Of a stretch of DNA of 64,000 nucleotides, positions 51,923 through 60,598 are shown piece after piece (the first letter of the stretch is position 1; each line of letters starts with the position of its first letter). A model generated the notes under the pieces. It was not told the origin of the DNA and ran no database searches. It was given only the letters and a program-made list of their open reading frames with translations. Position numbers and translations under genes: made by a program. This DNA is from Halobacterium jilantaiense. Lineage in GTDB: Archaea; Halobacteriota; Halobacteria; Halobacteriales; Halobacteriaceae. Where the stretch lies: contig NZ_FOJA01000001.1 in NCBI RefSeq assembly GCF_900110535.1, positions 1,647,393 to 1,711,392 on the forward strand, written 5' to 3'.

Positions 51923-53130
51923 GTCACACGGGCGACGATGCCGGCGGCCGCGAGCAGCGCGACGACGAGCCCCCAGAACGCCAAGTCGTAGTTCGCGAGC
52001 GTCGCGGTCGTGCCGACGTACGTCGGGCCGAGCGCGCCGACGCCGATGTAGACGGTGCGCATCGCGCCGAGGTCGCCGCCCGCCGACCCGTCCGGGAACG
52101 CGTCCATCAGGTACGACTGCATCACGGGCGGGAACGCGAGCAGCCCGACCGCGAACACCGCAACCGCAGCGACCGCGACGGCGGGCGAGTCCGCGAGAAC
52201 GACGCCGACGAGCGCGGTCGCGCCGAGGACCAGCGCGCCGACGGTGAGCGCGCGCCGGGAGACGCTGTCCGAGAGCCAGCCCGCCGTCGGCTTGACGACA
52301 GCGCCGACGCCGAACAGTACGCCGAACGCGACCTGGCCGACGAACGGCGCGAACTGCTTGCCGGTCTCCAGGAACGTCGGGAGGAACGCGGCGGTGGCCT
52401 GCCACGTGAACGCGTACAGCGTGTACGCGACCAGCAGCCACCGGAACCGCGAGCCGACGAGGAGGCGGCCGACCGTGTCCCGGACGGCCAGCGACCGGGC
52501 TTCGACGACGTAGTCCTCGCGGCTCCAGACGTGGAGCGCGACGAGGACGGCGACTACGACGACGACGACGGGGACGAACGCCGCGCGCCAGGTGGCGTAC
52601 GCGAGCACGGCGGCCGCGAGCCCCGCCGAGGCGACGCCGCCGAGGTCGCCGGAGGCGGTGTGGAGGCCGAACGCGCGCCCCTGCTTGGCGGTGTAGAGGT
52701 CCGAGACGAGCGCGCGGGCGACGGTCGGGTAGAGGCCCGCGCCCGTCCCGAGGACAGCGGCACCCGCGAGCAGGAAGGCGTAGGAGGGCGCGGCGGCGAC
52801 GGCGGTGAAGCCGACGGCGCTCAGCCCGAGGCCCGCCACGAGCAGTGTCTTCCGGGAGAGCGCGTCCGACAGCCGGCCGCTCGGGAACTGGAGGACGGCG
52901 TACAGCCCCCACAGCGTCGTGAACGCGAACCCGGCCTGCGCGTCGCTGATGCCGAGGTCGGCGCTGATGGCCGGCAGCATCGGCGACAGCACGAGCCGAC
53001 CGGACTGGATTGCGAGCCAGCCGACCGACACCGCGACCAGCAGGCGGCCGGCGTAGCCGCGGACGAGGTGCTCTTCGTCGTCTGTTCCGGACTGCGCCGT
53101 CGCTGGTGTCACTGTCTCGGTGGAGGGCAC
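51919..53130 (-). CDS. MFS transporter
   Basis: 403-residue major facilitator with 12 predicted helices. The loop 2-3 signature is GRLSDALSRKTLLVAG, and the matching loop after helix 8 is GWLSDSVSRRALTVGA. Substrate unknown. The GTG giving MPSTETVTPATAQ was chosen because an ATAATTTTT box (about 53175-53185 on this strand) lies at a suitable distance; other in-frame starts upstream overlap it. Its end overlaps the second kinase gene by 4 nt. Confidence 0.85.
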   Translation of the reverse strand: MPSTETVTPATAQSGTDDEEHLVRGYAGRLLVAVSVGWLAIQSGRLVLSPMLPAISADLGISDAQAGFAFTTLWGLYAVLQFPSGRLSDALSRKTLLVAGLGLSAVGFTAVAAAPSYAFLLAGAAVLGTGAGLYPTVARALVSDLYTAKQGRAFGLHTASGDLGGVASAGLAAAVLAYATWRAAFVPVVVVVVAVLVALHVWSREDYVVEARSLAVRDTVGRLLVGSRFRWLLVAYTLYAFTWQATAAFLPTFLETGKQFAPFVGQVAFGVLFGVGAVVKPTAGWLSDSVSRRALTVGALVLGATALVGVVLADSPAVAVAAVAVFAVGLLAFPPVMQSYLMDAFPDGSAGGDLGAMRTVYIGVGALGPTYVGTTATLANYDLAFWGLVVALLAAAGIVARVT

Positions 53131-53212
53131 TGCGGCATTTGAGCGCGCGGAAACCGGCACGCCGGCCCGCCGCGGACACAAAAATTATCCGCCGTCTGCG
53201 TCCACTGCCGGT

Positions 53213-53779
53213 GTGCGCCCTCCACTCTCGCGACGACGACTGCTCGCACTCGGCGGCACGGCCGCGGCGACCGGACTCGCTGGTTGCGTCGACTCGCTGA
53301 CTGGCGGCGGCGACGACAACTACTGTGCGCCGGGGTTCGTGGAGTTCGACCAGCGACTCGACGGGTACGCCGTGGCGGACGCGCTGCGGTACGCGTCGCT
53401 GTCGCTGCCGGCGACCGTGCCCGTCGGTGGGACGTTCGAAGCTGAATTGACGAACGAGTCGTCGGAGCCGCTCGCGACGCTGGGCGAACCGCGGTACGCG
53501 ATACAGCGGCTCGGCGACGACGGCGCGTGGCACACCACCATCGGCGTCGCCGAGGACTACGAGTGGCCGCGCACGGAGCGCGTGCTGGCTCCCGGAGAGC
53601 GCCTGCAGTGGGAGGTGACGCTCAGGCGCGGCGAGTTCCCCGGCCCCTTCGAGCGCTGCCTGGGACACACGCCCGGCACGTACCGGTTCGTCTACTGGGG
53701 GTTCGGCTCCGGAGCGAACAGCAGCGACGACGGGGACGGCGGGGTCGCGCTCGCCGCGCCGTTCGAAATCGTCGAGTGA
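53213..53779 (+). CDS. Tat-exported lipoprotein, unknown
   Basis: 188-residue secreted protein. The N-terminus SRRRLLALGG is a twin-arginine signal and LAGC (Cys 25) a lipobox, so it should be folded inside, exported by Tat and lipid-anchored. The mature part looks like an immunoglobulin-like beta sandwich (VGGTFEAELTNESSEPLATL, APGERLQWEVTLRRGEFPG). GTG start. It shares an AT-rich gap (ACAAAAATTATCC) with the divergent MFS gene. Confidence 0.82.
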   Translation: MRPPLSRRRLLALGGTAAATGLAGCVDSLTGGGDDNYCAPGFVEFDQRLDGYAVADALRYASLSLPATVPVGGTFEAELTNESSEPLATLGEPRYAIQRLGDDGAWHTTIGVAEDYEWPRTERVLAPGERLQWEVTLRRGEFPGPFERCLGHTPGTYRFVYWGFGSGANSSDDGDGGVALAAPFEIVE

Positions 53780-53813
53780 GCGCGCGGCCCGTGGGGGGAG
53801 CGCCGACGGCCGG

Positions 53814-54257
53814 TCAGTGCTGGTCCTCGCCGGCGAGCGCCTCCGACTGGAGTTCGCGGTCGCGGTCGGTCTCGACCGCGATGTCCGGCACCGGCGTCGG
53901 GTGCATGTCGTCGTCCACGGCGACGAACACGAAGTACGAGTCCGTCGTCTGCTCGGTCTCACCCGTCCGCGGGTCCTCGCGGAACGCCCGCAGCCGGACC
54001 TTGATGCTGGTGCGGCCGGTCTCGTAGACGTACGCCCGGATGACGCAGATGTCGCCCTGCGGGACGGGGCGCTCGAAGTCGAGGCTGTTGATGCGGGCGG
54101 TGACGCAGGTCGCGCCGGCGTGCCGCATCGCCGCCATCGCGCCCACCTCGTCCATCCACTTCACGACGTTGCCCCCGTGCGCGGAGGCGTAGTTGTTCGT
54201 GTCGTCGGGCTGGACGCGCTCGCGGTTCTCGATGAACGTGTCGCTGACGGAGGCCAT
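53814..54257 (-). CDS. hotdog-fold acyl-CoA thioesterase
   Basis: 147-residue protein of the acyl-CoA hydrolase family: NNYASAHGGNVVKWMDEVGA and TARINSLDFERPVPQGD carry the hotdog helix and following strand. It hydrolyses acyl-CoA esters; chain preference unknown. The ATG at MASVSDTF matches the domain start. It lies 39 nt downstream of serA on the same strand. Confidence 0.88.
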   Translation of the reverse strand: MASVSDTFIENRERVQPDDTNNYASAHGGNVVKWMDEVGAMAAMRHAGATCVTARINSLDFERPVPQGDICVIRAYVYETGRTSIKVRLRAFREDPRTGETEQTTDSYFVFVAVDDDMHPTPVPDIAVETDRDRELQSEALAGEDQH

Positions 54258-54296
54258 GCCGGCCACACGGCGGCCGGCGGGAAAACGACCCGGGCC

Positions 54297-55880
54297 CTAC
54301 TCGCCGTTCAGTTCGATGCTGGTGACGTCGACGATGCGGTCGTCGCTCACGAGGCGCTCTCTCGCGTCCTCGGGCACGTCCGAGTCGAGGTTGTAGACGG
54401 TGACCGCCTCGCCGCCCCGGGTCTCGCGGGCGTTGAACATCCCCGCGATGTTGACGCCGGCGTCGCCGAGGACGGTGCCGATGAAGCCGATGACGCCGGG
54501 TTCGTCGCGGTTCCGGGCGACGAGCATGTGGCCGTGCGGGACGGCTTCGACGCGGAAACCGTCGATTTCCACGAGCCGCGGGTCCTCGCCGGCGAACAGG
54601 GTGCCGGAGACCGTGAGGTCGTTCTCGTCGTTGCCGACTGTCACGGAGACGAGGCTCTGGAAGTCCTCGCTCTGGCGGTTCTTCGTCTCCGTCACCTCGA
54701 TGCCGCGGTCCTCGGCGACCCGCGGGGCGTTGACGGCGTTAACCTGCCACTCCAGCCCGGCGAACGCGCCCTGCTGGGCGGCCGCGGTGACGAGTTCGAC
54801 GTTCTCCCCCGCCACGTCGCCGTGGTAGCTGACGCCGACGCGCTCGACGCGACCGTCGAAGAGGCCGGCGGCGACGGTGCCCGCGGTCTCCGCGAGGTCG
54901 ACGTACGGGCGGATGCGGTCGAACGCGGACTGCTCGACGCTGGGCGCGTTCAGCGCGTTCACGACCGGGTCGCCGGCGAGCGCGGCGACGACCTGGTCGG
55001 CTGTGTCGGTCGCGACGTTCTGCTGGGCGGCCTGCGTGGACGCGCCGAGGTGCGGCGTGGTGACGACGTTGTCGGCGGAAAGCAGCGGCGAGTCGGCCGA
55101 CAGGGGCTCCTCGGCGAACACGTCGAGGGCGGCCCCCGCGATGACGCCGTCGTCGGCCGCTTCGGCGAGCGCGGCCTCGTCGACGACACCGCCCCGGGCG
55201 ACGTTGACGACGTAGCCGTCCTCCATCTCGGCGAGTTCTGCTTCGCCGACGAGGCCCTCGGTCTCGTCCGTGAGCGGGACGTGGACGGTGAGGAAGTCGG
55301 CGCGCGCGACGCACTCCTCGAACTCGACGAGCTCGGCACCGAGCTGGGCGGCGCGCTCCTCGCCGATGTAGGGGTCGTAGGCCACGAGGTCCATGCCGAG
55401 GCCGTCGAGGCGCTTCGCGACCTCCTGACCGACCCGGCCGAGGCCGACGACGCCGAGGGTCTTGCCGTTGAGTTCCGTGCCGAGGTAGTCGCCTTTCGCC
55501 CACTCGCCGTCCGTGAGACGGGCGTGGGCCTGCGGGACCGAGCGCGCGGTGGCGAACGCGAGCGCGACCGTGTGCTCGGCGGCCGCGCGGACGTTGCCCT
55601 CGGGGGCGTTCGCGACGACGACGCCGTGGTCGGTGGCGGCGTCGATGTCGATGTTGTCGACGCCGATGCCGGCGCGCCCGACGATGACGAGGTCGGGGGC
55701 GGCCTCGAAGACGGCCTCGGTGACTTCGGTGCCAGAGCGCACGACGAGCGCGTGCGCGTCCGAGACCGCGTCGAGCAGCGCGTCGCCCTCGACGTCGTAG
55801 GCGGTAGTTACCTCGTGGCCGGCGTCCCTGAGTCGGGCGAGGCCGGCGTCCGCGATGGGGTCCGTGACGAGAACTCGCAT
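54297..55880 (-). CDS. serA: D-3-phosphoglycerate dehydrogenase
   Basis: 527-residue enzyme for the first step of serine synthesis. NAD loop LGVVGLGRVGQEVAKRL is near 142-158; catalytic RGG and His regions are NVARGGVVDEAAL and TTPHLGAST. Beyond the catalytic part are an intervening domain (about 320-445) and a C-terminal ACT domain (GVIGFIGTVLGDAGVNIAGM), the long form subject to effector control. serB lies 1.8 kb away. Confidence 0.96.
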   Translation of the reverse strand: MRVLVTDPIADAGLARLRDAGHEVTTAYDVEGDALLDAVSDAHALVVRSGTEVTEAVFEAAPDLVIVGRAGIGVDNIDIDAATDHGVVVANAPEGNVRAAAEHTVALAFATARSVPQAHARLTDGEWAKGDYLGTELNGKTLGVVGLGRVGQEVAKRLDGLGMDLVAYDPYIGEERAAQLGAELVEFEECVARADFLTVHVPLTDETEGLVGEAELAEMEDGYVVNVARGGVVDEAALAEAADDGVIAGAALDVFAEEPLSADSPLLSADNVVTTPHLGASTQAAQQNVATDTADQVVAALAGDPVVNALNAPSVEQSAFDRIRPYVDLAETAGTVAAGLFDGRVERVGVSYHGDVAGENVELVTAAAQQGAFAGLEWQVNAVNAPRVAEDRGIEVTETKNRQSEDFQSLVSVTVGNDENDLTVSGTLFAGEDPRLVEIDGFRVEAVPHGHMLVARNRDEPGVIGFIGTVLGDAGVNIAGMFNARETRGGEAVTVYNLDSDVPEDARERLVSDDRIVDVTSIELNGE

Positions 55881-56016
55881 GTCTACGCGTCAGTGCGCTC
55901 GCCGATAAGCGTTTCCGCAGATGCACGTATTGACACGGTCCGGAGACCGCGATAGTATCCGCGTTCGTGAGTATTCTGCTGACTTGGTCGGGGTGAGTCG
56001 TCGCGAACGTGGACGG

Positions 56017-56655
56017 TCAGTCGACGAGCGCGGTGACGACGCGGGCTTCGGCCTTCCGGAGGAGTTCGCCGGCCGTGCTCGTCGAGCAGTCGAGCGCGTC
56101 CGCCACGTCCGCCACCGAGCCCTCGCGCGGAACCTCGTAGTAGCCAGCGGCGACGGCGGCGTCGAGAGCGGCGCGCTGGCGGTCGGTGAGCGCCGCCGGC
56201 GCGCCCCCGCGGTGGAAGTCCCGCACCGACTCGACGGTGACGTCGGCGTGAGCGGCGAGCGCGTCGACGAGGGCCGCGAGTCGGTCGTCCTCGCCGACCG
56301 CGTCGACGGTCGCGGTGCCGTCGCCGTGGAACGAGACGGGCGGGAAGAACGCCACGTCGGCACTCGCGACGACGGCCAGGAGGTCCGGGTCGAACGCGAA
56401 CTCGGACTGTCGGGTGAACGCGTAGGTGCCGCCGTCGCCGGCGACGAGGCGTCGCTGCTCGACCGCCGAGACGGCGTCGAGGAGGGCGGCCGTCGTGTCG
56501 GCGTCGGCGTCGAACCACTGGAACTGCGTGGCGCTGCCGGCCGGTCCCCAGACGAGCAGGTCGACGCGCCCGACGCCGGAGCGCTCGACGACCTCCTGGT
56601 GGAGCGCGTGGCGGCGGGCGGGCGGGTAGTCGGTGCGAAGCGAGACGCGGCGCAC
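56017..56655 (-). CDS. bacterio-opsin-activator-type HTH regulator
   Basis: 212-residue haloarchaeal regulator. The N-terminal about 150 residues are a strand-rich sensor-like domain with no named ligand; the C-terminal HTH_10 domain starts at LTDRQRAALDAAVAAGYYEVPRE and includes SVADVADALDCSTSTAGELL. The TATA box (TTTTAAGT) is about 27 nt upstream, indicating a near-leaderless start, and a perfect inverted repeat sits beside it. Confidence 0.88.
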   Translation of the reverse strand: MRRVSLRTDYPPARRHALHQEVVERSGVGRVDLLVWGPAGSATQFQWFDADADTTAALLDAVSAVEQRRLVAGDGGTYAFTRQSEFAFDPDLLAVVASADVAFFPPVSFHGDGTATVDAVGEDDRLAALVDALAAHADVTVESVRDFHRGGAPAALTDRQRAALDAAVAAGYYEVPREGSVADVADALDCSTSTAGELLRKAEARVVTALVD

Positions 56656-56677
56656 GCACGAATCTCCGGCCGAGCAC

Positions 56678-56704
56678 TACTTAAAACGCCGGATGAGTCC
56701 GGCG
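56678..56704. promoter_or_regulatory. divergent promoter with CGCCGGA/TCCGGCG operator candidate
   Basis: On the minus strand TTTTAAGT (56678-56686) fits the HTH-gene promoter. Directly next to it, at the position of the BRE element, is the perfect inverted repeat CGCCGGA-TGAG-TCCGGCG (56687-56704). It also ends 2 nt before the divergent hydrolase ATG, so one bound protein could control both genes. Confidence 0.55.
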
Positions 56705-56706
56705 TA

Positions 56707-57624
56707 ATGCTCTCTCGCGCGCGGCGTCGAGCAGACAGTGTGAGCGCACCGGGACAGCAGCGGCGCGCGACGGCCGAACAGCCCGACAGCGACGACCATC
56801 GGACCGTCCGGGTCGATGGACACCGGGTCGCGTACGCGGCGTTCGGCGACCACGACGGCGAGCCGGTGGTGGCGTTCCACGGCACCCCCGGGTCGCGGCT
56901 GTTCGGCCGGCTCTACGACGCCCCGGCGCGCGAACGCGGCGTCCGCCTCCTGGCGTTCGACCGGCCGGGGTACGGCGCGTCCGCGCGGTGGCCGGACTAC
57001 GCCGCCGCCGACGCGCCGCGCGTGGTCGACGCCGTGCTGGCCGACTCCGGTGTCGACGCCGCGGGCCTGCTGGCGTTCTCCGGCGGGACCGCTCACGCGC
57101 TCGCAGCGGCGGGCAGCGACCCCGAGCGGTTCGATGACGTGACCGTCGTCTCGGGCGCTGCACCGCCGGCGCACGTGAGCGACCAGCCGACGCCACAGCG
57201 CGTGCTCGGCGCGCTCGCCGCCCACACCCCCCGGCTGCTCGGCGGCCTGCTGCGGGCGCAGGCGTGGGCCGCCGGTCGCGCCGACCCCGACTTCGTCGCC
57301 GCGCAGTACACGACCGACGGCACCGACCACCTCCCCGCTGACGTGCTCGACGGAACGCGACGCGACTTCCTGGAAGCCCTCTCCGGTGGTGCCGGCGGCC
57401 TCGTGCGCGAGTCCGCCCAGGCGGTCCGCGAGTGGCCGGTCGCGCTCGGCGACGCGACCGGCGACGTGTACTGGTTTCACGGCCGCGAGGACGCCAACGT
57501 CCCCGTGGACGCGGCCCGGTCGGTCACCGACGCCCTCCCCCACGCGACCCTCGACCTCGTCGACACCGACCACCTCGGTGCCGTCGCCGCCACGCGGTCG
57601 CGGGTGCTGGCCCGGCACGCGTAG
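56707..57624 (+). CDS. alpha/beta hydrolase
   Basis: 305-residue hydrolase. The oxyanion region FHGTPGSRLF, the nucleophile-elbow segment AFSGGTAHALA (Ser in FSGGT, a variant of G-x-S-x-G), and C-terminal FHGREDANVPVD and DTDHLGAV supply the Asp and His. Substrate unknown. ATG gives a short Arg-rich leader; GTG at MSAPGQQ, 11 codons later, is an alternative. It is divergent from the HTH regulator, which may control it. Confidence 0.83.
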   Translation: MLSRARRRADSVSAPGQQRRATAEQPDSDDHRTVRVDGHRVAYAAFGDHDGEPVVAFHGTPGSRLFGRLYDAPARERGVRLLAFDRPGYGASARWPDYAAADAPRVVDAVLADSGVDAAGLLAFSGGTAHALAAAGSDPERFDDVTVVSGAAPPAHVSDQPTPQRVLGALAAHTPRLLGGLLRAQAWAAGRADPDFVAAQYTTDGTDHLPADVLDGTRRDFLEALSGGAGGLVRESAQAVREWPVALGDATGDVYWFHGREDANVPVDAARSVTDALPHATLDLVDTDHLGAVAATRSRVLARHA

Positions 57625-57672
57625 TGCTGCCGCGTCGGCGAGCCTTTTGTCCGCCGGCCGTCAACGTCGGGT

Positions 57673-58311
57673 ATGGCGCTCGTAGCGTTCGACTTCGACG
57701 GGACGCTGGCAGACTCTGAGATGCTGGACCGCATCGCGGCTCGCGCCGGCGTCGGCGACGAGGTGGCCGAAATCACGGAGCGCGCGATGCGCGGAGAACT
57801 CTCGTACGCCGAGAGCCTCCGCGAGCGCGCGAGCCTCGTCGCGGGCCTCCCCGAGGCGGACGCCGTCGAGGTGTACGGCGGCGTGCGGCTGCGGGACGGG
57901 GCCGGAGACGTTATCGAGTTACTTCGGGACGCCGGCGTCACCGTCGTCGTGCTCACGGGCGGGTTCGGGCCGGGCGTCGAGGCGGCGCTTGGCGCGGCCG
58001 GCGTCGACGTCGACGACGTGGTCGCGAACCACCTCGTCGTCGCGGACGGCGAACTCTCGGGCGCAGTCGGCGGGCCGCTCGTGGAGGGGACGAAAGACGA
58101 CGCGCTCGCGGCGGCCTGCGAGTCGTTCAGGGTGGACGTGAACGACGCGATAGCCGTCGGTGACGGCGCGAACGACGTGCCGATGCTGGACGCCGCCGGC
58201 TACGCGGTCGGGTTCGACCCGAAGCCCGGCGTCGGCGACCACTGCGACGTGTCGGTGGCGTCGATGCCGGCGCTCGCGGAGCTGTTCGCGGAGCGCGGGC
58301 TGCTGGCGTGA
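57673..58311 (+). CDS. serB: phosphoserine phosphatase
   Basis: 212-residue HAD phosphatase for the last step of serine synthesis. Motif I is FDFDGTLADSE, motif II VVLTGGFGPG, and motif III/IV GTKDDAL and GDGANDVPML. It starts 48 nt after the hydrolase gene. Two GC-rich hairpins follow its stop. Confidence 0.93.
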   Translation: MALVAFDFDGTLADSEMLDRIAARAGVGDEVAEITERAMRGELSYAESLRERASLVAGLPEADAVEVYGGVRLRDGAGDVIELLRDAGVTVVVLTGGFGPGVEAALGAAGVDVDDVVANHLVVADGELSGAVGGPLVEGTKDDALAAACESFRVDVNDAIAVGDGANDVPMLDAAGYAVGFDPKPGVGDHCDVSVASMPALAELFAERGLLA

Positions 58312-58319
58312 GAACGAGT

Positions 58320-58395
58320 GGCCGGCGGCGGGGGGCCGCCGGCCGGGGCACGAGTCGGTCGAGCACAGGACAGTCCCCCCGGGGGAAGGGGACTG
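58320..58395. terminator. two GC-rich hairpins after serB
   Basis: A 10-bp stem GGCCGGCGGC/GCCGCCGGCC with a five-G loop (58320-58344) begins 9 nt after the serB stop. CAGTCCCC/GGGGACTG (58371-58395) follows. A run of T (CTCTTTTTTAAT, near 58470) further on may complete a termination region. The remaining gap up to 58588 shows only the promoter-like TTACAAAC near 58545. Confidence 0.5.
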
Positions 58396-58588
58396 CGGGC
58401 ACACCCGGGTCGGCATAGGGCACGCGACTGGGGTCGCCACCCGGGCGTTCCTACGTAGGCCGAGCCCCCTCTTTTTTAATCGGTCGTTACCCCGTGTTCA
58501 GGATACGTTTCTGACGACGATTCGCCACCGAAAGCAACGGCAAACCTTACAAACACAACATGTATGGGTGCCGTCAGGGAGACTTACC

Positions 58589-59140
58589 GTGAGCCACGCA
58601 CGAGGGCGGACGAGGGGGGAGCAAGTAGCCAGTATCGGGGAGGCCGACATCCACGACGTGCTTCGGAACGACCGGCGGCGGATGGTGCTCGAACAGCTCG
58701 GGGAATCTGACACGTCCGTGACCGCTCGGGAACTCTCGGAGACCATCGCGGCCCGCGAGTCCGGGAGCGACCCGCCGCCGCGGGACGTCAGGCGGAGCGT
58801 CTACATCTCGCTCCAGCAGACGCACCTGCCGAAGCTCGACGACCTGGACGTCATCGACTACGACGAAGCCGACCGGGAGGTGCGGCCCGGTGCCAACGCC
58901 GCCGAGGTCGGCGTCTACATGGAGGTCGTGCCGCGCTACGGGCTCACGTTCGCGGAGTTCCACGCCGGGCTCGGCGTGCTCGGCGCGCTGCTCGTGGCCG
59001 CGTCGACGGTGGGCGTCCCGCTGCTGTCGGCGGTGTCGCCGGCCGCGTGGGCGGTCGTCGCGTTCGCCGCCATCGCTGCGTCCGGACTCTACCGGACGTA
59101 CAGCCAGCGGAGTTCGCTCGTCCACCGGCTCCGGAGGTAG
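58589..59140 (+). CDS. DUF7344-like winged-helix membrane protein
   Basis: 183-residue haloarchaeal protein. Residues about 15-100 form a winged-helix-like domain (DIHDVLRNDRRRMVLEQLGE, then RRSVYISLQQTHLPKLDDLDVIDYDE). The C-terminal part has two hydrophobic helices (LGVLGALLVAASTVGVPLL and WAVVAFAAIAASGLY). It may be a membrane-bound regulator or protein partner. GTG start; TTACAAAC lies 40 nt upstream. Confidence 0.75.
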   Translation: MSHARGRTRGEQVASIGEADIHDVLRNDRRRMVLEQLGESDTSVTARELSETIAARESGSDPPPRDVRRSVYISLQQTHLPKLDDLDVIDYDEADREVRPGANAAEVGVYMEVVPRYGLTFAEFHAGLGVLGALLVAASTVGVPLLSAVSPAAWAVVAFAAIAASGLYRTYSQRSSLVHRLRR

Positions 59141-59980
59141 TCACGTCGCGCCGTCGGTCACGCGGAGCGCGACGTACGGGACGACGAAGCCGAGACAGAA
59201 CCCGAGGAGGTGCGTGTAGACGTTCAGCACGTAGCCGCTGCCGGCGGCGTCCGGGGGGAACGCGACGAACGGTGCCGCGAGCACGAGCACGACGCCGGCC
59301 CCGGCGAACTCGGCGTCGCCGGCCCGTCCGGCGGCGGTCCGGAGCGACGCCGCGTCCACGCTCCGCCACAGCGACCAGCCGTAGACGGCGACGCCGACGG
59401 CCGCGATGCCGACGGCCGCGAGCGGCAGGCGAGCGGTCCGCGCGGCGAGCGCGGCGATGACGGCGACGATGCCGGCCCCCGCGAAGAACAGCAGCGGCGC
59501 GTGGTCGAGCGTGACCGTCGGTAGCAGGCGCTCGCGGGTGTACGCAGCCAGCGCCACCGGGAGGAATCCGAGGAACGCCATCGCGAGCCCGGAGAAGCCG
59601 TAGCCGACACTCGGCCGCACGAACACGGCGTTCAGTCCGGAGAGCGCGTACGGGAAGATGGCGATGACGGTGCCGAAGACGGCGAGGAAGGCGCTGCGGC
59701 GGTCCGCGGCGGCGCAGTAGCAGTACGCGGGCACCACGGCGAGCGCGTACGCGGCGACGTTGCCGGCGAGGTGGGCGGCCCCGAAGTGGACGAAGTGCGA
59801 GGCGTACGCGGCGACTGCAGTGGGCTCGCGGTAGTCGAGGACGTACGCTTCCCGGGTCGCTTCGGGGAGCGCGAAGACGGCGACGAGGACGACGGGGACC
59901 GCCGCCAGCAGGGCGGCGTCGGCGGGGCTCGCGTTGGCCGCGATGGACGCCCGCAGGCCGTCGGCCGGCTCCCGTGACAC
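59141..59980 (-). CDS. divergent rhomboid-family intramembrane serine protease
   Basis: 279-residue membrane protein. The rhomboid set is visible in order: H70-x-x-x-N74 (AAHLAGN), the catalytic Ser S130 in GYGFSGLA (G-x-S-G), and the catalytic His H257 in THLLGFCLGF (H-x-x-G-x-x-x-G). Extra helices lie between Ser and His (about 160-205), more than in the minimal six-helix core. Substrates unknown. The GTG chosen gives a short polar leader; the true start could be slightly upstream. Confidence 0.78.
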   Translation of the reverse strand: MSREPADGLRASIAANASPADAALLAAVPVVLVAVFALPEATREAYVLDYREPTAVAAYASHFVHFGAAHLAGNVAAYALAVVPAYCYCAAADRRSAFLAVFGTVIAIFPYALSGLNAVFVRPSVGYGFSGLAMAFLGFLPVALAAYTRERLLPTVTLDHAPLLFFAGAGIVAVIAALAARTARLPLAAVGIAAVGVAVYGWSLWRSVDAASLRTAAGRAGDAEFAGAGVVLVLAAPFVAFPPDAAGSGYVLNVYTHLLGFCLGFVVPYVALRVTDGAT

Positions 59981-60082
59981 GGCCGTCTGTTGACGCGGAG
60001 GTGACAAGAGCGTGACGGGCGGCGGTCCCGGGCTGTGGCAATCAGCGACACGCTTAGGGGCGTCGTGTGGGACGCTCCGACC

Positions 60083-60598
60083 ATGAGCACCACCGCCGGC
60101 GACCCGCCGGTCGGCCGCTTCCTCGACCGGCTCGCCGACTTCGACGTCTCGCATACTGTGACGACGCCGGACGGCGTGGCAGACGCCGTCGCGGACGTCG
60201 CCGACGACCCTGCCGTGGGCGTCCCGCTGCCCGAGGGGCTGGGTGAGCTACCGGCCCGCGTCGCGACCGACCCGTCGCCCAGTGACCTGGAAGCGGCGGC
60301 GACGGGCGTCACGCAGGCCGACCTCGGGGTCGCCGACTACGGCAGTCTCGCGCTGCCCGCGACCGCCGACGGCGTCGAGCCCGTGAGCCTCTACGGCGAC
60401 CAGCACGTCGCCGTCGTCGCCGCCGAGGACGTGGTTCCGGGGATGCCCGAGGCGCTGTCCGAACTCGGCGACCGGTTCCGCGCCGACGGCGACAGCGTCG
60501 TCCTCGCGACGGGCCCGAGCGCCACCGCCGACATGGGGGCGCTCGTGCAGGGCGCACACGGCCCGAAGACCGTCCACGCGGTGGTGGTCGAGCGATGA
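60083..60598 (+). CDS. lutC: LUD-domain protein, LutC-like
   Basis: 171-residue LUD-domain protein related to LutC of the lactate utilisation complex. The C-terminal blocks VADYGSLALPATADG and VVLATGPSATADMGALVQGAHGP are family marks. It overlaps the next gene (LutBA) by 4 nt, supporting a joint role in L-lactate oxidation. Confidence 0.9.
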   Translation: MSTTAGDPPVGRFLDRLADFDVSHTVTTPDGVADAVADVADDPAVGVPLPEGLGELPARVATDPSPSDLEAAATGVTQADLGVADYGSLALPATADGVEPVSLYGDQHVAVVAAEDVVPGMPEALSELGDRFRADGDSVVLATGPSATADMGALVQGAHGPKTVHAVVVER

